From NCBI GenBank assembly GCA_023260355.1, contig JALQVJ010000228.1, positions 1 through 8,109 on the forward strand: a stretch of 8,109 nucleotides of DNA, given 5' to 3'. This document shows positions 1 through 7,743 of this stretch, one piece after another. Under the pieces are notes generated by a model. The model made no database searches and was not told the origin of the DNA. It was given only the letters and a program-made list of their open reading frames with translations. A program made the translations under genes and the position numbers. Origin of the DNA: Burkholderiaceae bacterium. Its GTDB lineage: Bacteria > Pseudomonadota > Gammaproteobacteria > Burkholderiales > Burkholderiaceae_C. The number at the start of each line of letters is the position of its first letter. The stretch's first letter is position 1.

Positions 1-17
1 TGAATTTGCACTTACTC

Positions 18-34
18 GACTCCAACATGGAGTC
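18..34 (-). other. Hairpin in the rpsL downstream spacer
   Basis: A perfect 6-bp inverted repeat, GACTCC and GGAGTC separated by 5 nt, lies 58 nt beyond the rpsL stop codon. The 91 nt left of rpsL contain no gene. In this order the next minus-strand gene should be rpsG, whose start would fall outside the window. No T-run follows the stem on the minus strand, so it is not a normal intrinsic terminator. In E. coli the S12-S7 spacer is the site where S7 represses its own translation, so a structured spacer here could have a similar role. That role is inference only. Confidence 0.4.
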
Positions 35-91
35 ACTTCGTTGAACGGGCTCGTCTAAAAACCTGAACAACACCTTTTTTTGAAAGCTAAC

Positions 92-469
92 TTAAGCTTT
101 CTTCGGGCGCTTAGCGCCATATTTAGAACGCGATTGCTTGCGGTCTTTCACGCCTTGCAAGTCGAGTGAACCGCGCACAATGTGATAACGCACACCAGGC
201 AAGTCTTTCACACGACCACCACGTACCAAAACCACGGAGTGTTCCTGCAAGTTGTGGCCTTCACCACCGATGTAGGAGATCACCTCGAAGCCGTTGGTCA
301 AGCGCACTTTGGCAACTTTACGCAGAGCGGAGTTAGGTTTTTTAGGCGTCGTGGTGTACACACGGGTGCAGACACCGCGACGCTGGGGGCAGTTTTCCAT
401 CGCAGGGCTTTTTGACTTGATCTTTTCGACCTCGCGCCCGTGACGGATAAGTTGATTGATGGTTGGCAT
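92..469 (-). CDS. rpsL: 30S ribosomal protein S12
   Basis: S12 is a core protein of the small ribosomal subunit at the decoding centre and contacts 16S rRNA and the A-site tRNA. The full 125-residue protein is present, the usual length in this group. Diagnostic stretches include [20 protein letters not shown] (residues 31-50), [15 protein letters not shown] (65-79) and [14 protein letters not shown] (83-96). Lys43 and Lys88, the classical streptomycin-resistance positions, are wild type. Asp89, the residue that can carry a beta-methylthio group, is present. The start is supported by an AGGGA ribosome binding site at 476-480, 6 nt before the ATG. The gene sits after its own promoter and leader, 141 nt from dacC. 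It is normally first in an rpsL-rpsG-fusA-tuf operon, but those partners lie outside the window. Confidence 0.98.
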   Translation of the reverse strand: MPTINQLIRHGREVEKIKSKSPAMENCPQRRGVCTRVYTTTPKKPNSALRKVAKVRLTNGFEVISYIGGEGHNLQEHSVVLVRGGRVKDLPGVRYHIVRGSLDLQGVKDRKQSRSKYGAKRPKKA

Positions 470-500
470 GTAACGTCCCTAAACGTTTGAAAACAGAAAA

Positions 501-522
501 CCCTTCGGAAAATTCCGAAAAG
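501..522 (-). promoter_or_regulatory. rpsL 5' leader hairpin (possible attenuator)
   Basis: On the minus strand, UUCGGA and UCCGAA form a 6-bp stem around AUUU. It can be extended by two U-G pairs and one C-G pair to 9 bp. The sequence after it is U-rich (UUUUCUGUUUUC), giving a weak intrinsic-terminator shape. With the promoter at 529-558, the hairpin would form almost at the 5' end of the rpsL transcript, about 30 nt before the ribosome binding site. It could stabilise the mRNA, attenuate early transcription, or stop readthrough from dacC. The structure is visible; the role is inferred. Confidence 0.5.
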
Positions 523-553
523 CCCGCGATCATATCACTCACGAACGGGCTTT
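519..553 (-). terminator. Terminator-like dyad after dacC, overlapping the rpsL promoter
   Basis: AAAGCCCG (519-526) and CGGGCTTT (546-553) are perfect 8-bp inverted arms separated by 19 nt. On the minus strand the stem ends in CGGGCTTTT, the usual form of intrinsic terminators in GC-rich betaproteobacteria, and it lies 58 nt past the dacC stop. The 19-nt loop is long for an efficient terminator and contains the -10 hexamer of the proposed rpsL promoter. It may end the dacC operon, act on both strands, or be an operator dyad. Confidence 0.45.
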
Positions 554-558
554 GTCTA
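529..558 (-). promoter_or_regulatory. Sigma70-type promoter of rpsL
   Basis: Reading on the minus strand, TAGACA (558-553) matches 5 of 6 bases of the -35 consensus. TATGAT (534-529) matches 5 of 6 of the -10 consensus. The spacer is 18 bp. Transcription would start near 523-524 at a G, giving a leader of about 55 nt before the rpsL ATG. This is the best promoter match in the window, as expected for a ribosomal protein operon. Confidence 0.7.
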
Positions 559-610
559 TCAGAGGGCGATTAACTGGGCGAATTCCAGGTTGGAGAGGGG
601 TGATTCCGTC

Positions 611-1774
611 TCAATCCAGCGACAACAACAAGTGGTGCCAAAGCCGCTTCATCAGCCCCGCCTCGGGTACAGCTTCGATGACTTTCAGCTCGCCACGCGT
701 CAACACTTGATCGCCGTCACCCCACAAGACTTCGACCTTGCCGACGGTGGCCCCTGCCTCCAGCGGGGCTTTCAGCTGTTTGGGGTAGTCGAGGCGGGTG
801 CGCAGTTGACCATTTGCGCCCTGCGGGGCCGCCACCCAAAGACCGCCAGGCACACCGAGCTCGGCAACATCGGCCATGCCGAACCAGACCTGTGGCTTCA
901 CCAAAGCGTCTCCATCCTTGGGCAAGCGTGCCACGCGGAATGCTGCAAAACCCCAATTGAGTAACTTTTGGCTCTCATTCGCGCGGGCCAGCGCACTGCT
1001 GGCACCCAACACAACGCTCAACAACCGCCGCTCTTCGCCGGGAACCCCGGGAACAGGCCGCTTGGCCGTTGCAACCAAGCAATAGCCTGCGGCTTGGGTA
1101 TGCCCCGTCTTCAAGCCGTCCACCGTGGGGTCACGATAGAGCAACAAGTTGCGATTCATGTCATTGGCTTTGGGGGTCCCTGGGTAGTGGTATCGCTGTA
1201 TGGCGTAGTAGCCGACATACTCTGGAAAATCGCGATACAGGCGCGTGGCCAATGTCGCCAGGTCGTTCGCTGTGGTGGTGTGCCCTTCGGCGGGCATGCC
1301 CTCGGGGTTGCGATAAGTGGTGTTGACCATGCCCAGCGCCTTGGCCTGCTGATTCATCAGCTCCACAAACTGCTCGACAGTGCCTGCAACGCCCTCTGCC
1401 AAAGCCACCGTTGCGTCGTTGCCGGACTGAACAATCATGCCTTTGATGAGGTCCTCGACCGGCACTTGCCAGTTCGGCTCGATGAACATGCGCGAGCCCT
1501 GCATCCTCCATGCTCGCTCGGAAATCGTCAGCGTTTGATCCAGCGCCATGCGCTTGTTTTTGAGGGCGTCGAACACGACGTAGGCCGCCATCAATTTGGT
1601 CAAGGAGGCGGGCTCAACAGGCTTGTCTGCATCGCGAGAGGCCAAGACTTGGTTCGCCTTCAAATCAATCAACAAATACGCTTTGCCGGCCACCTCGGGC
1701 GGCGAAGGCCAAGCAGCCGCTTGGGCCAACCCCATGAAAAACACCCCTAGAGCCGCCAATAACCAACGCTTCAT
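611..1774 (-). CDS. dacC: D-alanyl-D-alanine carboxypeptidase, PBP5/6 type (peptidase S11)
   Basis: This enzyme removes the terminal D-Ala from peptidoglycan pentapeptides in the periplasm, limiting cross-linking. Residues 1-20 form a signal peptide (MKR, hydrophobic core, ending AQAA). The active-site motifs are in order and intact: SLTK (Ser57 nucleophile, Lys60), SGN (117-119) and KTGH (222-225). After the catalytic domain comes a beta-rich C-terminal region. The last residues (about 373-387) form a short amphipathic tail of the kind that anchors these proteins to the inner membrane. At 387 residues it is close to the length of E. coli DacA and DacC. The start has an AAGGA site 6 nt upstream, and the TAA stop of the preceding hydrolase gene lies inside it (TAAGGA). 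This suggests translational coupling. The S11 family is certain; the choice of dacC over dacA as symbol is not. Confidence 0.93.
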   Translation of the reverse strand: MKRWLLAALGVFFMGLAQAAAWPSPPEVAGKAYLLIDLKANQVLASRDADKPVEPASLTKLMAAYVVFDALKNKRMALDQTLTISERAWRMQGSRMFIEPNWQVPVEDLIKGMIVQSGNDATVALAEGVAGTVEQFVELMNQQAKALGMVNTTYRNPEGMPAEGHTTTANDLATLATRLYRDFPEYVGYYAIQRYHYPGTPKANDMNRNLLLYRDPTVDGLKTGHTQAAGYCLVATAKRPVPGVPGEERRLLSVVLGASSALARANESQKLLNWGFAAFRVARLPKDGDALVKPQVWFGMADVAELGVPGGLWVAAPQGANGQLRTRLDYPKQLKAPLEAGATVGKVEVLWGDGDQVLTRGELKVIEAVPEAGLMKRLWHHLLLSLD

Positions 1775-1783
1775 ATGTATTCC

Positions 1784-2434
1784 TTAAGCCTCAAACTGAG
1801 AAGATGCCTCAGCCATTAAATGCCGAACAACCAATCCTTTGAGGAGCGGCAGCCGGCCATGAAAAAAATGTTCCCCGCCTGGGACCACCGTCACCGGCAA
1901 GCCCTGCGGCCGAGCCCAATCCATGACTGCGCCAAGAGGCACCGTATCGTCCTCTTCGCCATGAACCACCAAGGTGCGCTCGTGCCATGCCTCTGGCACA
2001 GCAGCCACCTCAAAACGGCTGGCAGCAGTGCCCACCAAGACGGCAGCCTGAATTTGACGGCCCGCAGCAAATGCCGCCTGAATGGCGTGGCTCGTCACTG
2101 CAGCGCCAAATGAAAACCCCGCAAGGGCAAGCGGACCCGATGGGGCAAATGCATCGATGACTGCACCCAAATCGTCGCGCTCGCCAACCCCTTCAGCGTG
2201 CACGCCAGTCGACTCGCCCACACCTCTGAAGTTAAAGCGCACGGCACGCCACCCTGCCTGTAAAAACGCTCTGGCCACGGTTTGGACGACCTTGTTGTCC
2301 ATGGTTCCGCCGAACAGTGGGTGTGGGTGCGAAATGACCGCAGTACCGCGCACAGGTCCGGTGGGTTCGTCAAGGGCGACCTGCAACTGACCGACAGGGC
2401 CGGCCATCAAAACGCTCTGGGTTTTGGGGTTCAT
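1784..2434 (-). CDS. Alpha/beta hydrolase, COG2945-like
   Basis: This is a predicted cytoplasmic serine hydrolase of the alpha/beta fold; the substrate is unknown. The 216 residues contain HPHPLFGGTMDNKVV (36-50), a signature of the COG2945 group, and FNFRGVGES (68-76) after strand 4. The nucleophile elbow is GFSFG with Ser108. The likely acid is Asp162 (Asp163 is the alternative) in HGEEDDTVP, and the likely catalytic His is His189 in GGEHFFHG. No signal peptide or membrane segment is visible. Its start lies 6 nt after the ferredoxin stop with only a weak ribosome binding site, so translation probably depends on coupling. Its own stop lies in the dacC ribosome binding site. It is usually annotated simply as alpha/beta hydrolase, and a link to the neighbouring carboxypeptidase is not shown. 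Confidence 0.9.
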   Translation of the reverse strand: MNPKTQSVLMAGPVGQLQVALDEPTGPVRGTAVISHPHPLFGGTMDNKVVQTVARAFLQAGWRAVRFNFRGVGESTGVHAEGVGERDDLGAVIDAFAPSGPLALAGFSFGAAVTSHAIQAAFAAGRQIQAAVLVGTAASRFEVAAVPEAWHERTLVVHGEEDDTVPLGAVMDWARPQGLPVTVVPGGEHFFHGRLPLLKGLVVRHLMAEASSQFEA

Positions 2435-2440
2435 GACCGC

Positions 2441-2776
2441 TCAGCGCCCCACACTCTCCGGCAACTGAAGCCTCTCCACGATCTGCCCGTTGGCCAAATG
2501 CTGCTCGACAATTTCGTCAATGTCGCTCTCGTCGACAAAGGTATACCAAACCCCCTCGGGATACACCACCGCCACGGGGCCACCTGCACAGCGATCCAAG
2601 CAGCCGGCCTTGTTGACACGAACCTGCCCTTTGCCTGACAAACCCATGGCTTTCACCTTGGATTTGCAACGATCAAACCCCGCCTTGGCGGCGTGATCAG
2701 CACAACATGCCTCACCATTAGGCCGCTCGTTCAAACAAAAGAAAATGTGCTTTTGATAGTAGGGTGATGTGTTCAT
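2441..2776 (-). CDS. [2Fe-2S] ferredoxin, thioredoxin-like fold
   Basis: This is a small (111-residue) cytoplasmic electron carrier of the thioredoxin-like [2Fe-2S] ferredoxin group. The expected cluster ligands are Cys14, Cys25, Cys59 and Cys63, in the spacing C-x10-C ... C-x3-C. The surrounding FFCLNERPNGE (12-22) and NKAGCLDRCAGGPV (55-68) are typical of the family. Cys24 and Cys37 are extra and unlikely to be ligands. After the last Cys comes the family's YPEGVWY segment (72-78). The physiological partner is unknown. The start is chosen because the family begins a few residues before YYQKHIFFC and the next Met is residue 44. No Shine-Dalgarno sequence precedes it; a -10-like TACAAT lies 7 nt upstream, so the mRNA may be leaderless. 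It overlaps no neighbour and lies 31 nt after the VanZ-like gene. Confidence 0.93.
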   Translation of the reverse strand: MNTSPYYQKHIFFCLNERPNGEACCADHAAKAGFDRCKSKVKAMGLSGKGQVRVNKAGCLDRCAGGPVAVVYPEGVWYTFVDESDIDEIVEQHLANGQIVERLQLPESVGR

Positions 2777-2783
2777 AAGCTGG

Positions 2784-2811
2784 ATTGTAGAAGCGAGAAA
2801 GTGTCAATCAA
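2784..2811 (-). promoter_or_regulatory. Putative leaderless promoter of the ferredoxin gene
   Basis: On the minus strand, TTGATT (2811-2806, 4 of 6 matches) and TACAAT (2789-2784, 5 of 6 matches) are separated by 16 bp. The -10 ends 7 nt before the ferredoxin ATG, so the expected start point is the A of ATG or within a base or two. The -35 overlaps the last codons of the VanZ-like gene. The absence of a ribosome binding site supports the reading. It would allow ferredoxin, hydrolase and dacC to be transcribed separately from the genes upstream. Confidence 0.5.
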
Positions 2812-3893
2812 CCGCGTGGCCTTTGGCGTATCCGCAAAGCCAACAATGCCATCACCACCCAAGGCCATGCAAGCGCAATCCACGACAAGACCCCGTTGAC
2901 TCTGGCCGTGCGGCCTTGGTTGAACGTTTGCCACTCCATGTCCCAATACCCGCTGTGCGCAAAGATATTGACGCCGACTGCGTGAGCCAACAGCACCAGC
3001 AGACCTGCAGGCACGCCCCACTTGCGCGGCAGTGCCAACAGCCCCGCACCCAGCAACACTGCCAGCCCAAGTGCGAGCGGTGTCGACGTGCTCAGCCAGG
3101 TTCCCGCATGGTCAAGACCGTGCGTGAGCGCGGACACAGCCGTGAGCGCCAACACGCTGACGGCCAAAAGACCCATGCCCATCACCCACTTGTTCAAACG
3201 GCCTTGCACAGCCAGGTGAATCAACCCCATCGGAGAGAGCAGGGTCACGGCAATCAGCGCCGACTCTTGATGGTCGCTCAACACCCACCCCCTGTCCCAA
3301 TTGGCAGAGCTGGTGAATGGCCACCACGATTGCAACACATGGAGCCACGCATCCGCCGGCCACCGCCCAATCGCGAACGGCAGTGCACTGGGCACGAACA
3401 AGGCCAACACCCACAACACCAACAACACCCATTCCGGACCACTGTTGGGGCTCATCCATTGGGACCGCACGCTCTGCCAAGTCTTGACGCGGTGCGGCGC
3501 ACTGAAGAACCAAGCCAGGACCGCGCCGCTGAACCCTCCCAAGGTGTTGAACGCCCAATCCACATTGGATGAAACCCGTGAGTCCAAAAAGCCTTGAAGT
3601 GCCTCCAAGACAAGCGACAGCAACGAGGCTTGGATCGTCGCCCACACCAGCCGTTGCGCTTTGCGCCTCGCCCGCAAAAGGCGCCAGCCCCACAGGAACC
3701 CAAGCGGCAAGTAACCCAGCCAGTTCAACCACAGGTCACGCTGAGTCCAGTATTTTGGCCAAGGGGAAAAGAACCAATCGGACAGTTGCCAGCCAGAATC
3801 ACGCCAGCCCTCAAAAGGGTAAAGGCTGGCGTACACGATGCCCAGCGCGACGACCCATCCGAACGGACGAGCCATTGAGTCCTGTTTGGGCAT
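2808..3893 (-). CDS. VanZ-like integral membrane protein with long C-terminal membrane extension
   Basis: The N-terminal 130 residues match the VanZ-like pattern: an early membrane helix ending in YASLYPF (21-27), then NWLGYLPLGFLWGW (57-70), and then LEALQGFLDSR (96-106) followed by NVDWAFNTLGG (110-120). Conserved polar residues include Glu97, Gln100, Asp104, Arg106, Asp112 and Asn116. The remaining 230 residues add about six more hydrophobic segments, so the protein (361 residues, about ten helices) is twice the length of classical VanZ. VanZ itself gives low-level teicoplanin resistance, but the biochemical role of these chromosomal relatives is unknown. The upstream ATG at 3893 has no good ribosome binding site. 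The ATG at 3875 (residue 7) has AGGA 4 nt upstream and may be the true start. Neighbours are the HemJ-like gene (24 nt away) and the ferredoxin gene. Confidence 0.85.
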   Translation of the reverse strand: MPKQDSMARPFGWVVALGIVYASLYPFEGWRDSGWQLSDWFFSPWPKYWTQRDLWLNWLGYLPLGFLWGWRLLRARRKAQRLVWATIQASLLSLVLEALQGFLDSRVSSNVDWAFNTLGGFSGAVLAWFFSAPHRVKTWQSVRSQWMSPNSGPEWVLLVLWVLALFVPSALPFAIGRWPADAWLHVLQSWWPFTSSANWDRGWVLSDHQESALIAVTLLSPMGLIHLAVQGRLNKWVMGMGLLAVSVLALTAVSALTHGLDHAGTWLSTSTPLALGLAVLLGAGLLALPRKWGVPAGLLVLLAHAVGVNIFAHSGYWDMEWQTFNQGRTARVNGVLSWIALAWPWVVMALLALRIRQRPRG

Positions 3894-3917
3894 CGCGCGC
3901 TGAAGCCGCCCTGGTTT

Positions 3918-4340
3918 TTAGAAGGGTTTGACCACCACCAAAATCACAGCGATCAGCAGCAAGACCACTGGGATTTCGTTGAACCACCGGTACCAAACGT
4001 GCGAGCGACCGGGCTCACCGGCCTTCCACTTGCGCAACATGCGGGCACACGCGTGGTGGTACCCAAGAATCAACACAACAACCAAGAGCTTGGCGTGAAC
4101 CCAGCCTTGGCCTTGGCCGATGCCATAGGTCAACCACAACACAAAGCCGAACACCAACGCCGGTACCGCGAGGATGTGGGTGAACCGAAGGAGTTTGGTC
4201 GCCATCAACAACAAACGGTCTCGCTCCGCCACGCTATCCTTGGGCACCATGGCCAAGTTGACGTATATCCTGGGCAAGTAAAAAAGACCCGCGAACCAGC
4301 TGGCCACGAACACGATATGTAAAGCTTTGATCCACAACAT
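3918..4340 (-). CDS. hemJ: HemJ/CopD-family membrane protein (UPF0093), possible protoporphyrinogen oxidase
   Basis: A 140-residue protein with four hydrophobic segments (about 3-20, 53-71, 82-98 and 122-138). It carries the UPF0093 signatures: LHIVFVASWFAGLFYLPR (7-24), WVHAKL (80-85), YHH (94-96), YRWFNEIPVVLLL (117-129) and the terminal KPF. Polar residues likely to matter are His8, Arg24, His55, His82, Lys84, Arg118, Asn121 and Glu122. Characterised members of this family are HemJ, the protoporphyrinogen IX oxidase of many bacteria that lack HemG and HemY. Databases often call betaproteobacterial members CopD family proteins. Family membership is clear, but the enzymatic role is inference. 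It lies 26 nt after the rhodanese gene and has no Shine-Dalgarno sequence; a weak TACACT hexamer stands 6 nt before the ATG. hemB is in the same window on the other strand. Confidence 0.85.
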   Translation of the reverse strand: MLWIKALHIVFVASWFAGLFYLPRIYVNLAMVPKDSVAERDRLLLMATKLLRFTHILAVPALVFGFVLWLTYGIGQGQGWVHAKLLVVVLILGYHHACARMLRKWKAGEPGRSHVWYRWFNEIPVVLLLIAVILVVVKPF

Positions 4341-4366
4341 GGTGACAGTGTATGCCTGTGTTGAAA

Positions 4367-4759
4367 TCAGAGTTGTTCCCAGGGCAATCCGTCGAATCGC
4401 CAGCCACTCAGCGTGGATCGATGGAATTGATCATCCAGCTCTCCCTCAAAGCCATGAAGCACGTTGATGACGTGGGTAAAGCCGGCGGCCTCTAAGGCCA
4501 GACCTGCATCGATCGTGCGCTTGCCACTGCGGCAAATCAACACAACGGCGCGGCCGAGATCGCGCACTTCGCCTTTCACGGCATCGACGAAAGCGTCGGG
4601 TCGAGGCATCAGCTCTGGGTATTCATACCAAGGGATATTCACAACGCCGGGCGGGCGGCCCACATAGAGCGACTCAATTTCCATACGGACATCAAGGAAA
4701 ACAGCGCTGGGGTCAGACTGGATATAGGCCCAAGCTTCAGTGGGGAGCATGTGAATCAT
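4367..4759 (-). CDS. Rhodanese-domain sulfurtransferase
   Basis: A single rhodanese domain of 130 residues, the size of stand-alone cytoplasmic sulfurtransferases. The catalytic cysteine is Cys76 in the loop CRSGKR (76-81). The conserved FLDVR (21-25) and [11 protein letters not shown] (34-44), which correspond to the CH2-A and CH2-B type regions, are present. The C-terminal [10 protein letters not shown] (101-110) is also typical. Such proteins carry a persulfide on the active cysteine; the donor and acceptor here are unknown. The first gene of the minus-strand run, it diverges from metH1. The ATG at 4759 is chosen over that at 4750 (residue 4) because GACAAT lies 6 nt before it; no clear ribosome binding site precedes either. 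Confidence 0.92.
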   Translation of the reverse strand: MIHMLPTEAWAYIQSDPSAVFLDVRMEIESLYVGRPPGVVNIPWYEYPELMPRPDAFVDAVKGEVRDLGRAVVLICRSGKRTIDAGLALEAAGFTHVINVLHGFEGELDDQFHRSTLSGWRFDGLPWEQL

Positions 4760-4765
4760 GGCGCT

Positions 4766-4771
4766 ATTGTC
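4766..4771 (-). promoter_or_regulatory. Putative leaderless -10 of the rhodanese gene
   Basis: GACAAT on the minus strand ends 6 nt before the ATG at 4759. No convincing -35 is seen 16-18 bp upstream and no Shine-Dalgarno sequence follows. The call rests on the match to the same arrangement at three other genes in the window. The hexamer lies in the 48-nt divergent spacer shared with metH1. Confidence 0.4.
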
Positions 4772-4795
4772 GCTCAGTCATGTGGGTGGCACCAC

Positions 4796-4801
4796 TACAA
4801 T
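4796..4801 (+). promoter_or_regulatory. Putative leaderless -10 of metH1
   Basis: TACAAT (5 of 6 consensus bases) ends 6 nt before the ATG at 4808, so transcription would begin at or next to the A of ATG. The -35 region is poor. No ribosome binding site lies between 4785 and 4807. It faces the rhodanese -10 with 24 nt between the two hexamers, so the two polymerases would compete for the same DNA. Confidence 0.45.
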
Positions 4802-4807
4802 CCGTGT

Positions 4808-5872
4808 ATGAACTCCGCTCCCCATGCACCCGCATTAACCTACACCCGTGGCGCGGCTTTGCCCGCTATTCTGCGCCAACGCATTGCCATCATGGACGGC
4901 GCCATGGGCACAATGATTCAGCGCCTGAAGCTGACAGAAGAACAATACAGGGGCGTGCGGTTTGCCGAGATTCAACAAGATGTCAAAGGCAACAACGAAC
5001 TGCTGAGCCTGACTCGGCCTGATGTGATCCAAGACATCCATGAGCGTTATCTGTTGGCGGGCGCCGACCTGATCGAGACCAACACGTTTGGCGCCACCCG
5101 CGTGGCCCAAGAAGACTACGACATGGCGGATCTGGCATATGAAATGAATGTGCAATCAGCGCGTATCGCCAAGGCTGCTTGCGACAAGCACAGCACGCCC
5201 GAGCATCCCCGGTTCGTGCTAGGCGCAATTGGGCCAACGCCCAAAACGGCAAGCATCAGCCCGGATGTGAACGACCCCGGCGCTCGCAACGTTTCTTTTG
5301 AGCAACTCCAAGCGGCCTACGCCGAGCAAGTCGAGGGCCTTTTGGACGGCGGAGCCGACGCCCTGCTGGTGGAAACGATCTTTGACACACTGAACGCCAA
5401 GGCAGCCTTGTTCGCCATCGAGGCCGTCTTCGAAGCGCGACAAGAGCGTGTGCCATTGGTCATCAGCGGCACGGTGACAGATGCCTCTGGGCGCATCCTC
5501 AGTGGGCAAACGGTCTCAGCCTTTTGGGCCAGCGTGCGCCACGCTCGACCACTCGCAGTCGGCTTGAATTGCGCCTTGGGGGCTGCGCTGATGCGGCCTT
5601 ACATCCAAGAGTTGGCCAAACTTGCCGAAGACACGTTCATCAGTTGCTACCCCAACGCCGGGCTGCCCAACCCGATGAGCGACACCGGGTTCGACGAGAC
5701 GCCTGAGGTCACCAGCCGCTTGTTGCACGAGTTTGCAGCCCAGGGGTTGGTCAACATCGTGGGCGGGTGCTGCGGCACGACGCCAGAGCACATCGCCGCG
5801 ATCGCTCATGCGGTCGCACCGCAAAGCGCGAGGGCGGTCAGCAAACCGGTGTTTTATGCCGCTGCGGCCTGA
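4808..5872 (+). CDS. metH: B12-dependent methionine synthase, homocysteine-binding module only (split MetH)
   Basis: This module activates homocysteine through zinc and presents it to methylcobalamin for methionine formation. The 354 residues correspond to roughly the first 350 of the approximately 1,230 of E. coli MetH. Landmarks are [11 protein letters not shown] (28-38), [12 protein letters not shown] (85-96), GAIGPTPK (139-146), [10 protein letters not shown] (181-190) and NAGLPNP (283-289). The zinc cysteines are Cys255 in GLNC and Cys321 and Cys322 in [10 protein letters not shown]. The folate, cobalamin and reactivation modules are absent, so a second gene (metH2) elsewhere is required for activity. 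It is not immediately downstream, where the sequence is a non-coding spacer and then hemB. A GTG at 4751 would extend the frame by 19 residues. It is rejected because the family starts near the ATG at 4808 and the extension would overlap the rhodanese gene. Confidence 0.93.
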   Translation: MNSAPHAPALTYTRGAALPAILRQRIAIMDGAMGTMIQRLKLTEEQYRGVRFAEIQQDVKGNNELLSLTRPDVIQDIHERYLLAGADLIETNTFGATRVAQEDYDMADLAYEMNVQSARIAKAACDKHSTPEHPRFVLGAIGPTPKTASISPDVNDPGARNVSFEQLQAAYAEQVEGLLDGGADALLVETIFDTLNAKAALFAIEAVFEARQERVPLVISGTVTDASGRILSGQTVSAFWASVRHARPLAVGLNCALGAALMRPYIQELAKLAEDTFISCYPNAGLPNPMSDTGFDETPEVTSRLLHEFAAQGLVNIVGGCCGTTPEHIAAIAHAVAPQSARAVSKPVFYAAAA

Positions 5873-5892
5873 ACCCGGTACCGGTGTGCGCC

Positions 5893-7742
<1,850 letters not shown>

Positions 7743-7743
<1 letters not shown>

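Noticed and set aside
968..1750. 260-codon open frame on the plus strand
   Set aside because: It is antisense to dacC, whose signal peptide and three catalytic motifs are clear; the long frame is a by-product of codon bias.
2784..2807. Perfect TTGACA plus TACAAT upstream of the ferredoxin gene
   Set aside because: This pair is only 12 bp apart, too short for a sigma70 promoter. The same -10 with TTGATT at 16 bp is preferred.
2769..3572. 267-codon open frame on the plus strand
   Set aside because: It lies antisense to the VanZ-like gene, has a low-complexity Pro/Arg/His/Gln-rich translation and matches nothing I recognise.
4751..4807. GTG start giving metH1 19 more residues
   Set aside because: It would overlap the rhodanese start region, and the added residues do not look like the family N-terminus.
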